Both the position numbers and the translations under genes were made by a program. A stretch of DNA of 53,287 bases from Parachlorella kessleri (Eukaryota; Chlorophyta; Trebouxiophyceae; Chlorellales; Chlorellaceae): contig BBXU01001243.1 in the NCBI GenBank assembly GCA_001598975.1, forward strand, positions 1 to 53,287, written 5' to 3'. How positions within the stretch are numbered: the first letter of the stretch is position 1; the number at the start of each line of letters is the position of its first letter. Positions 1 through 9,212 of the stretch are shown piece after piece. The notes beneath the pieces are model-generated. The model ran no database searches, had not been told where the DNA came from, and saw only the letters and a list, made by a program, of their open reading frames with translations.

Positions 1-5
1 CGTGG

Positions 6-52
<47 letters not shown>

Positions 53-1664
53 CAGGGGCAGGTTTATATGCAGGCCCCCGGCAGCGTCTACGGTCACCCT
101 CACGGCCGCCACGGGGCCTGCCCAGGGGATGTCGGAGCACAGCAGGGCCGCTGAGGCGGCGTTGATGGCGGCAACGTCCAGGTCCAGGGAGCCGTCGGCG
201 CCCAGCACGCTGGTGGTGACCTGCGGCCGGGCAGGGAAGGAGCTGGCTGGGTCAGTGGCAGGGAGCGGGCGCCAGGCATGGTTGGGCGCGAGGCACGCCA
301 GCTGGCGATAGCACGGGTAGGTAGGGAGCCAGGGGGGAGCAGATACAACCAACCAACCAACCAACCTTAGCACACCATTCATCGAGCTCCCCACCACCCT
401 AGGACGCCTAGCTACAGCCTGCCACTGTGATTACTGCTCATGCGAAACACAGTCACGCATATTCCGCCGCCCCAGCACACCCGTGAGCCAGCCAGCCAGC
501 CAGCCAGCAACCTGCGTGTCATATGCAAAGCCCTTGGGGAAGAGCGGCCTCAGCGCGCGGTCCACGCTGCGCCCCGCCAGTATCTCGTGCTCCTTGGCTG
601 CACCCTCCCGCTTGTTGTAGCCGGTGGGGATGCGACCCACAGCAAAGGCACGCTCGCGGTAGTCAACCTGGGAAGTGGGGTGGGCGGCCGAGGCAGCATG
701 CACTGGGTGTGTCATGGTATGCCCAAGGGGAGGTCCACACCAGGGTGGGGCACAGTGGGGCCAAACCCCTTTAAGCAGCAGTCCGTAAGCAAAACGTACC
801 CACTGTGCGGCCTGCATGCTGAAAACTCAGCTTAACTCCAACATGAAAGTCAGGACAACATATTCGAATGCCGCAGTGGAGCCTTAGGCATGTGCATCCT
901 CCTAGTGATGCATATGCCTCAGCATGCAGTCCACACCAGCTTCTACCAGTCGTTCACCATCACCAGTGCGGCCGCCGTACAAGCCCCACAGGCCCACCCA
1001 GCTTACCGAGAACACGAGGTTCAATGGCTCGCGGCGCCCAACAAAGTTGGTGCTGCACACCGCTGTGGCCAGCACAGTGGTGTTCCCGGCTCGCAGCGTG
1101 CAGGACCCATCTGCCAGCCGTGCCATCTTGCCTGTCTCAAACTGCCACTGCTGGCCGTGGAAGTCAGTGCTGCGCTGGAGGCTCTCGCCAAGAGGCAGGC
1201 TGCCCAGCCTGTCGCTGTAGAGAAACTCAGAGCCCGGGCCTGGGAGGGGCGGGAGAGGAGAGCTTGAGTCGCCGCTCTCTGCCAAGCCTTCCTCTGGCTG
1301 CCCTAAAGCCTCGTCTAAGGGGTCTAATAGATCAGCAGCAACGGCTTCTAGGGGTGCCTCCACCGGCAGCTGGTCTGCTGGCAGGTGCAGCTTGGCTGCA
1401 GACGAGCATGCTGCTCCAGAGACAAGCTGCCGAGCTGCCTGGCCGGGACCCGGCCTGCGGCTGGTGCTGCTGAGACTGCCTAGGGCTGCAGGGGCTGCGC
1501 TAGCCAGGGGGCCCAGCAGTGAGGTGCACACAGCCTGCTGGCTCCCAACTGCAGCTTGTCAAGCACAAAATGGCAGTGCGCGATTATGTTCGGCTCTCAA
1601 GGCCTTCACGGTTCATGTAGGGGCAACCAAGGATGCGTGGCTCACCTGCTTCCAAGGCTGGCAT
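1..1664 (-). CDS. Polyribonucleotide nucleotidyltransferase (PNPase), organellar type, 5' part only
   Basis: PNPase is a phosphorolytic 3'-5' exoribonuclease and RNA polymerase of chloroplasts or mitochondria. Exons, read on the minus strand: 1646-1664 (start ATG), 1007-1548, 512-667 and 1-220; the rest lies outside the window. Intron phases close (1, 0, 0). About 110 residues rich in Ala, Ser and Pro precede the first RNase PH domain and could be a transit peptide. The domain is recognised by GNTTVLATAV, VDYRERAF, GRIPTGYNKREG, RPLFPKGF, INAASAAL and SDIPWAGPVAAVRV. After INLPLD the protein runs into 14 Gln codons and two His. This tract lies in a loop where bacterial enzymes have a short NPT segment. 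The first exon, with only six codons, is the weakest part of the model. Plastid versus mitochondrial targeting cannot be decided. It is divergent from PDCD5 across 453 bp. Confidence 0.88.
8..49. repeat. (CTG)14 microsatellite, in frame as polyGln of PNPase
   Basis: Fourteen uninterrupted CTG units on the plus strand are CAG codons on the minus strand, read in the PNPase frame and followed by two CAC (His) codons. The tract is pure at the DNA level, so its length is likely to vary between strains. Confidence 0.95.
345..366. repeat. CAAC tetranucleotide repeat in a PNPase intron
   Basis: About five copies of CAAC/AACC lie in the intron between the PNPase exons ending at 512 and starting at 220. 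A similar GCCA run is at 487-508, just inside the donor of the same intron. Both are simple repeats with no coding potential. Confidence 0.85.
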
Positions 1665-2117
1665 GCCTCTCGCAGAAGATAGCCGGTAGGCCAAGGACCG
1701 AAATGAACGCCTCATACTTCCTGTTAACTGGCAGTGCTCAACAAGGAACTTCAGGTAAGCTTAAAGCTAGCGACCGTCTCGGCTCCAGAGTGTCATGTCT
1801 GGCATCATCCAGGCATGCAACTATCCAAACTTTGTCGGCAGAGGCACTCCTTCCTGCACTACGCGCATATGCACTTAGGTTTGTTGGTATTATGAGGACT
1901 AGTAAATACAGTATTCTTTGCGCCGTCCTGCTGTGGCTGCTGCGTTGCTGCCGTGGGAGAGGTCCCACCCCATGGACTCCACAGGACACCAAGCTGTCTC
2001 AAGTTTACATCGCCGTCTGACAGCAACACTGGGAGGACTTCTGCAGAAGGGATCATCACCGCCATATCAAGTCCTAGGCTAGTGTACGACCCTCGACACC
2101 CTTGTAAACAAGGCAGG
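1665..2117. promoter_or_regulatory. Divergent spacer between PNPase and PDCD5
   Basis: This 453-bp spacer lies between two divergent start codons and probably holds both promoters and 5' UTRs. I see no clear TATA box and no convincing coding exon. Open frames here are short and match nothing I recognise. Confidence 0.5.
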
Positions 2118-3147
2118 ATGGTGAGGCTGCGATGGGAAGCTTACGGATTACTTTGCAAGGCTCGCCTAGGTTGTGCTGCGTTGCCAGTGCTAGAGCATAG
2201 GGATCGAAAACAACCCCTGGGCAAATGTACCCGTGATGGTGTAGGCCGACGACCCTGAGCTGGAAGCCATCAGGCAGCGCCGGATGCAGCAGATGATGGG
2301 TCAGTATGGTGGTGGCAAGGTGCGCTGGCTGTGCCGGCTGTTACCCCTGATGCCACGGCTGCTCCTACTGCTGTTGCAGGCAGGATGCGACCTTGCAGGC
2401 CGGACCGAGCTCTGCCAACACTTGTCTCCGTATTCTCGCTGACGCTGACCGACTGTGCTCTCTCTCCCTTCTTGGTACCTTGCCGCAGGCGCCAGCCTCT
2501 GAGGAAGACCAGCGGCAGCAAGAGGAGGCCAGGGAGCAAGCGGAGGAGCAGCGAAGAAGCATGCTGATGGGGCTGCTGCAGCCGGCGGCGAGGGAGCGGC
2601 GTGAGTTGCGGGCGAGGGACAGCACAGTATGGCCTGGAGGGTAGATGGCCTGGGATTGCATGCAGTCCTGGTGTGTTTGGAGTAGCCACCAATGATGTGT
2701 ACCAATAGGTGGTCGTCTAGTCCTGCTGCAAGCCCAGCTGCCACCCCTGGTGTGCGGGCTTCTGTTGGCGCAGGACTTGCACGTCCTAGAGGTGTATGAT
2801 GTTGGCATCATGGTCTGCTGCAGTGGCCAGGATAGCGTTGGTGAAGCCAGACAAGGCACGCGGCGTGGAGGAGATCGTGTTGAGAGCAGCACGCTCGGGG
2901 CAGATTCGAGAGAAGGTAGGCACTGCAAAAGTAGTCGCACAGTTGGTGCATGCCGTTTGTTTGGTGACATGACTTGATCAGCGTGGCAGGGTTGATACCA
3001 GTTTTGTCTGTTGTTGAAACATGGATCCAATAACTGCAGGTCTCAGAGGAGCGGTTGATTGAGCTGCTTGAGCAAGTCAACGAGCAGACGCAGCAGAAAA
3101 CCAAGGTGACCATTCAGCGGCGGCGGGCGTTTGATGATGATTTCTAA
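2118..3147 (+). CDS. PDCD5: PDCD5 (TFAR19) family protein
   Basis: Exons are 2118-2120, 2245-2319, 2489-2600, 2824-2915 and 3040-3147, giving 129 residues, the usual length of the family. The first coding exon is the ATG alone: ATG|gtgagg, then ...tgtag|GCC. Recognition rests on DDPELEAIRQRRMQQM near the N-terminus, the acidic/Gln helix after ASEEDQRQQ, RIALVKPDKARGVEE in the core, and VTIQRRRAFDDDF at the C-terminus. Family members are small helical proteins found from archaea to animals. In eukaryotes they bind the chaperonin CCT and have been linked to cell death and chromatin; the role in algae is not established. Intron phases close (0, 0, 1, 0). The family call is very secure, and the single-codon first exon is likely but inferred from splice signals only. 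Confidence 0.93.
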
Positions 3148-3687
3148 GGATCTTCAGGCAACTCAATGCCCCATCAGAAGACTTCAATGTAGCATTTGCT
3201 TTGAGATATGCATGTCTGGTGCTGCTGTGGTCAGTCCTGAATGCGCTTTATATATGACGTGGCAATCCTATCTGGCTCTAGGTCCGCCTGCCTTCCGTGC
3301 ATCGCCCTTGTTTCTCCTCCGCTGCTTGCCCTTTCCTGTCATCATGGCATCACCGCAGGCCTGTCTTCTGTGTTCTGTGCTACGCTGCATCTCCTCTGGC
3401 GCCCATTTTCCCGCAGCACGTGCTGTCGGGACACAACCTTGTAATGTGGCCTTCCGGGACCTTGGAGGCCAGGGTTCAGGCATGGGCACTGATGGGCACA
3501 GGTTGACAGCCACAGCCATGGCCACAGCGGGTGCGCTCTGTGACTCACACCTTGCATAATCGCAGAGCGATGTATTCCAAGCTTACGTGCCTCCTTCGGG
3601 GCAATCGGTCGAAGCTGAAATACCGAGCACTCGGCCGTCGTGCGCCTCATAGCGTGGCCCCCTTGTCATCAGTACGGCCGCCTAACC
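3148..3687 (+). promoter_or_regulatory. PDCD5 3' flank and UGLYAH upstream region with TATA and ACGT motifs
   Basis: Noncoding spacer between two plus-strand genes. TTTATATATG (3247-3256) runs straight into TGACGTGGCA (3255-3264). The second has the ACGT core typical of bZIP sites in plants. The pair lies about 430 bp before the UGLYAH start, so a real promoter there would imply a long or spliced leader. A TGTAA, the usual green-algal polyadenylation signal, occurs near 3438 and could serve PDCD5. Confidence 0.35.
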
Positions 3688-6661
3688 ATGAAGCGGTTTG
3701 GGGTTGGCCTTTTGGGCTCCCTTCTCCTAGCAACCTTCTGCACAGGTGTTTTTTGAGTTGTATCAACAGCATGGACTTGCTTGGGCACTAGCTCAGTGGC
3801 CTGCTTGGCTGGTGCAGGGCTAGGGCAAGGTGAAGCAAGCAGTGCTGCAAACGCCCCAGACATCAGCTATGCCAACATCATGGCAAGCTCAAGATACGAG
3901 GGCATACAGTTCGAAGGTGGGTGATGGGCTCAGGCTTGAGCTGGCCCAAGGCTTGCACTGGAAATGCGTGTGCCCAATTAAAGCAGGCAGCCCTTTCTTA
4001 GTCCAGCCTGCTGGCATCTTCCCATACACCCAGGTGTCCCCCAAAGGGATGAACTGGGGACCATTCCTTATCCTACAGTGATATTGACTCGTTGCTAGTC
4101 CTGGTCACCCCCTTCTGCTACAGACTTGCCAGGCTTCACGCGCAGCGTCTATGCGAGGAATTATGCCCTGGTCACGCCCGAGTCCCACGTGTGGGCAGGC
4201 AACCCTGCCTGGTGAGTGCCAAGTTGCGCCGAGCCCCGCACTGGCAATGCCAAGCCATGTTGCGTGCCGTGGGTCGGGGCATGCGCTAGTTGGACGGTTA
4301 GCTTTGGGCACGGCTGGCAGCCTTGTGTGCTTGTGTTGCCTCTGCCTCTCCTGCATGAAAGTGGGGCTAGGCCCCCCCATCTGGTGATGCCTGCCCCACC
4401 CGGACGAGTGCAGGCCCTGCAGCGGGTGCTTGTGATTGCTAACAGGCGCAACGCACTGACTGCCCACGTCATCTCCCCGGTTGTGAGCGCCAAGTTCTCC
4501 ATGCTCCTGGTCAACATGAAGGCCGACTCTTCCGCCGGAGCGCCAGAGGAGGGTATTGAAAGGTAAGGACAGCATGCGCTAGATGGCCATGTTGGCGCTC
4601 ATGGAATGGCATGTCGGCCGCTATGGAAGAGGGGCTCGTGCATCTTGGTTGCTTGCCAAGATGCCCGGCTCACCACCAACCCAGCAACCCAGCCCAAAGC
4701 AACTTGCGCATACTCTCAAACCTGAGCTTACATCGCCCGGGCCCCCCTCCACGAGGAAGGCAGAGTCGGCTCTCATGGCGGGCAACCAGGAATACATGTG
4801 TGGGGGAGAGCAAGGCCCGGGTCCCCTTGCTGCAAGCTGCTGGCCGTGCAGCACTCTTGAATATCCCTCGCTGTGCAGGTTTGCCTTGGTGCTGGATGGG
4901 CAGGTGACAGTGGAGGCAGCGGGGGACTCGCCAGTGACCCTCCACGCCAATGACTTCTTCTACCTGCCCGCCGGACAAGCGCAGAGGTAGCGACGTGGCT
5001 GCTGAGGTCCCCATGCGCGTGGCAGCAGGGAGCGGCTTCTGTGTTGCTCCTGTCAGTGCCCCTTTCTATAGCTACAGGGTGGTTGCCATCCACATGCAAG
5101 GGGCAGGAACAACTGTGTTTCTGTACGGCTGGGCATTGTCCCTGCACCTTCCCTTTACATGGACCTGACCTTCATACACTTGTGTACGCGCTGCAGCATC
5201 AACTCTACCAAGGGTGCGGGGCTGTTGGTGTTCGAGCGCAAGTATGCGCTGCAGGTGCGTGCACTTGGCAGGCTCCTGGGGAGCAGCTCCATGCACTCTG
5301 GCACGGCCCAGGCATTGGTTGTCTGTATTCCAATGCTTGCCCTTATTAAGTAGGACCACCCCAACCCCTCCTCCGTACCTTAACACACTTAGCTAGCTGC
5401 CTGCTCCTGCTTCGCTTGTGCTCCTGGCACAGACGCTGTCGCCTTATGGCTGACCTGCATCCGCATGCCCCTATGCTCCCCTGCGACGTGGTTGCTGCGT
5501 GCCTCTGCCCCGCAGGCCGGGGAGCCCAGGTTTGTGCACGGCAACACCGAGGAGCAGCCTGTGCTGCCGGTGGACGGCGAGGTGTTTGTGCTGCGCAAGC
5601 TGCTGCCCCAGACAGCCCACTATGACTTCAACGTGCACGTCATGGACTTCAAGCCAGGTGTGTCAGGCCGGGCTGCGCTGCTTGCTGGGTGCGAGGTCCC
5701 CTTGAGCGTTGGAGGCTGGGCAAGTTGTGGGCCCAAGGTGGGTCGTGCGGTATACCTGGGCCCGCCCCTACCCATGTAGCAGTGATCCACCAAGATTGTG
5801 GGGCCGCTTAACGTTTGTAGGCCTGGTTGCCCAGGCGTCACGCATGGTCAAATGGTGCGCCTGCACGGATGGTGACTCACGAAGGCCCCCATGCTTTCTT
5901 GTTGAGCTAACCCTGCCTTTCATCTTGCTCTCGTCGCGGGCTTGGCTCCTGGAAGCACCCATTTTGTGGCCTCCGCCACACCGAGCCACACAGTACTTGC
6001 TCCTTTGTTGTAAAAACTAATATGTTCTGCGCTTGCTCCCGACCCCAGGGGAGTACCTGAATGTGAAGGAGGTGCACTACAACCAGCATGGGCTTCTGCT
6101 GCTGAAGGGCAAGGGCATCTACCGGCTGGGGAACGACTGGTACCCTGTCCAGGTGGGTGGGCCGCCTAGTTAGTTGGCTTGGGTTGGCGAGCTAGTACCT
6201 TGCCCTTAGTAGTGAGCTCTTGATGGCAGGGTGCAAGGCGGGGATGGCCGGCGAAGAGTGCTGCGTGATTGCACGAGCAGGTTGTGGAGTGGTGGTGTCA
6301 CCAGTGGCTGACCAAGTGGGGAGCATGGGCAGCAGCCTTACTTGGTTGCAGTCAGCACCAGAAATACCTTGTTGCAGGTAGACCGGCTAGACAGTCAGCC
6401 AATACCATGGGGAGGGACTGGTGCAGGGAGTTTGCAAGGGCATGCGGCAGGGGGCACCAAGGACGAGACATAAGCCGCAGTGCTGACTGCAGCTTCTTAT
6501 CTGATCCGATATGGGACGCTCAACGCTGCTGCTGCTTTGTGCAGGCTGGCGACTGCATCTGGATGGGACCGTACGTACCGCAGTGGTATGCTGCACTTGG
6601 CACCAGCGACTCGCGGTACATCATCTTCAAGGACACTATCCTAGATCCCATCCATGCCTAG
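3688..6661 (+). CDS. UGLYAH: (S)-ureidoglycine aminohydrolase, bicupin, ER type
   Basis: The enzyme releases ammonia from (S)-ureidoglycine to give (S)-ureidoglycolate, a late step in recovering nitrogen from purines through allantoate. Nine exons: 3688-3745, 3818-3916, 4124-4211, 4446-4562, 4879-4986, 5197-5254, 5516-5657, 6049-6152 and 6545-6661. They give 296 residues, close to the plant enzyme, and all phases close. The N-terminus MKRFGVGLLGSLLLATF is a hydrophobic signal peptide, consistent with the ER location known in Arabidopsis. The N-terminal cupin contains RNYALVTPESHVWAG. The C-terminal cupin has EVHYNQH with E231, H233 and H237, plus Q271 in VPQWYAAL. By my recollection these are the four manganese ligands of the plant enzyme, at the same spacing. 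FNVHVMDFKPGEYLNVKE is also diagnostic. No other purine-catabolism gene lies in the window. Confidence 0.95.
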
Positions 6662-7211
6662 TGGTCGTTTTGGGGGGTAGTCTCCTAGCTAGGGCTATAG
6701 GCTAATGCTAACGGGGCAGGCTAGTGCAGGTGCGCATCTGTGCCTGGGTGTTAGGTGTCCTAAGGGAGCGTAGTACAATGCCTGTTACATAGTAGGCTGC
6801 AAAGCCAGGCTACTCAACCCAAAGCTGGGGAAAGGAAGAGGGGCTGCATGGTCCCGCTCTGACCCATGCTTAGGAAAGGGGGACCAAGAGACCATGAATG
6901 GCCTGGTAATAGAGAGCTGTGGACATGACTGCAAGCAGGTGAGGCCAAGGGGCCTGGTACTACAGACTGTATACCTGGCGACACATGAAAACGTGCAGCA
7001 CAGCGTGACAGATGTTACTAGACAAGCTTTGAGGTGGCGGACGTAGAACAACAACCACCTCTCAACTAAACACACGTCAAACCTGACGGACAAAGGACTC
7101 CTACCACAATGAGGACGGAAGTGGCTTAGTGAGGTGTTTACGAGTATGCAGGCATTGGGTTGAGGGCGCAAGTGAGTCACAATGAGCATGAAGGGTGCCT
7201 GCTTCCCTGGC
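6662..7211. other. Convergent 3' spacer, no gene seen
   Basis: The region lies between the stop of UGLYAH (+) and the stop of the first Cys-rich gene (-). It should contain both 3' UTRs. A 134-residue minus-strand frame at 6785-7189 has no splice logic or recognisable motif and I do not call it. Confidence 0.5.
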
Positions 7212-8322
7212 CTAAGGAAGCTTCCCCGGGATGAATGTGTCCTTCAGGCACTGCGCATGGCAGCCACCACAGTAGTTTGGGGCGCAGTGGTACCCCTTGG
7301 CACACCTCACCGTGGAGCAGGGGTCGCCGTAGCACTTGTACAGGTCGCCATCAGGGCAAGGGACTGCAAGCAGGAGACACACACACGCTCCCAGGTTGCG
7401 GGTCTGCTGCGCGCAGCTGATATGCAAGTTGTGCTTTATGGGCATTTATTATGCAACTGTTCTGCAACCCACACAGCTTCAGCTTGCCGCCGTCAATCAT
7501 TGCGAGGGTTCCTCAAGTGTCTGCTTCAAGGGGGTCACTGTCTGACTGACGACAGCGCAGCAAGCAGTGCCGTGCCAGCGGCAATGGCTCACCCACGGTG
7601 CCCACCAAAGTCTTGCACTCGGCGTTGCAGCCTCCACAATAGTTGGCCACGCACGTCTGGCCCTTAAGGCACTGCACTGTGGCACAAGGGTCGATGAGGC
7701 ACTCGACGATGTCACCCTTTGGGCATTCTCCTGCACACAGACAGTCATAGCAGATAGCCAGGATCAGTTCATCACCAACTGGGCAACATCAACTTACGTA
7801 GCCCTCCCTGGCTTGCAGTGCTAATACCATCAAATCAGCCCTAAGAAAACAGCCTACTAGTAGCTGTTCCTCAGGGTGCATGCTAGCAGCAGAAGTTGGC
7901 TAAGAGCCAGTCCCGATAGTGGGATGCGTACCTGGGTTGGGCACCACAGCCTTGCACTCAGCGTTGCAGCCTCCACAGTAGTTTGCCACGCATCTCTCCC
8001 CCGTGGGGCACTCGGTGGTGGTGCACGGGTCGATCAAGCACGCAACGGGGGGCTCGCCGTTGGGGCAGTCTCCTGCAGTCACAGGGCTTCATATCACGGC
8101 TAGTCATGGTAGTCATGGCAGGCTGAGACAGAACACGGCGCTCTGGTTCTTCGCTCGACACGACACTTCAGACATGGGTCTTGTCAGAATGCGCATCAAG
8201 AAGGGCGAGTCATAGCAAGCTTTTAACTTTCTTTGAGCAGTACCTCCGACAGCCGGCCTCCCATAGACGGCCACCGAGCAGAGGAGCAGGGTGGTGACCA
8301 CGCTATTAATTGCGGTCCCCAT
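7212..8322 (-). CDS. Secreted Cys-rich protein, signal peptide plus three eight-Cys modules
   Basis: Exons, in transcript order: 8244-8322, 7932-8072, 7593-7730 and 7212-7363, giving 169 residues. The first exon encodes a signal peptide (VVTTLLLCSVAVYG). Each later exon encodes one module of about 46 residues with eight cysteines in fixed spacing. The constant parts are C-P-x-G, a D-P-C, a x-x-C pair, then NYCGGC and a final A-x-C. All three introns are phase 1, so the two inner modules are symmetrical 1-1 exons, the form expected from exon duplication. Eight cysteines suggest four disulphides and an extracellular location. I do not recognise the module as a named domain. The nearest relative is the larger gene at 9213-11967, on the same strand, with the same module and the same signal-exon junction (VGG). 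Function is unknown; a matrix component, inhibitor or binding protein are all possible. Confidence 0.85.
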
Positions 8323-9212
8323 GGCACACCTACACTCCCTTTGCGACACAGCAGGTCAGGTAAGCAGGGTCGAAACTCAAGTCAGTACCAGGCAGTGTCG
8401 AGCAGTGTCGGGGTCGCTTTCCAGTGCGCTCTTGCAGCTTTCGGTCGCGACCAGGAGTTTTAAGAGGCGCAGCAAGCGCCTTACGCGGCCGTGTCGACAA
8501 TGCCGCTTCCACGACGCAAATCACAGCAGTACCAGCACACCCGCCAGCTTGGCCAAGGCCACGCCTCGCCAAGAGGCAATTCCGCCGCCGCTGGGCGTCA
8601 TAGACTCTCAAACCCAGGCTTGCATGCCAGAGCCTGGTTGCGCCTGAAGCAACCGGCAGTAACGACGCCAATTTCCCCAGTGCATGGGCTGTGTGATGTG
8701 TGTAGTGGATGCTGGGGCCTTGTACTGGGCAGGTGGGCCTCAAGTGAGACCTAGCAACTGCCGGATAATGGACAGACGGTGGCGTATACGTAAGGACTTG
8801 CACAGTGAAGGCATGACAGCACCTGCTTCCAGCCTCCTGGATTTTATGCTGCATTGCCGGCTGCACTTCCCCTTGAAAGCAACCGCTATATATATCACAC
8901 GGACATATCACCACTTGAGCTTGAAGGAAGCAGTGTCCCACGCATGACAGATGTGCAAGGGCACAGTCCAGTCACCCAAACCGCCTCTACAAGCAGACGC
9001 ACCGGCTGGAGCCATGCACTCCACAAAAATTTTTAGCCATAGGGGAGTAAGGCAATTTGGATTTACAGCTGCGCACTCCCCCAGTAACTGTGTCCTTGCT
9101 GCTAACAACCTCTTCTCCCGGGCTTCACTCGTCACAGGGTTTGTTCGTTGCGCACCCCTGACACCCACACAAAGGCTGTGGCTTCACTATGCTTTCTCTC
9201 GACTCTGGGCTA
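8323..9212. other. Spacer between the two Cys-rich genes
   Basis: The 890 bp hold the upstream region of the smaller gene and the 3' flank of the larger one. A TATATATAT run is at 8887-8895, about 560 bp upstream of the smaller gene's start, and TTTTAA is at 8458-8463. Either could be a core promoter element. A 203-residue minus-strand frame (8330-8941) is rich in Cys, His and Arg with no recognisable motif and is probably chance. Confidence 0.4.

Noticed and set aside
8..49. Reading the first CTG repeat as noncoding
   Set aside because: The PNPase frame is open through it and continues from conserved domain sequence.
6785..7189. Minus-strand 134-codon frame downstream of the small Cys-rich gene
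   Set aside because: No module cysteines in the right spacing and no splice link; the small gene already ends at a clean stop at 7212.
8330..8941. Minus-strand 203-codon open frame between the Cys-rich genes
   Set aside because: Random-looking composition, overlaps the first exon of the smaller Cys-rich gene in another frame, no recognisable motif.
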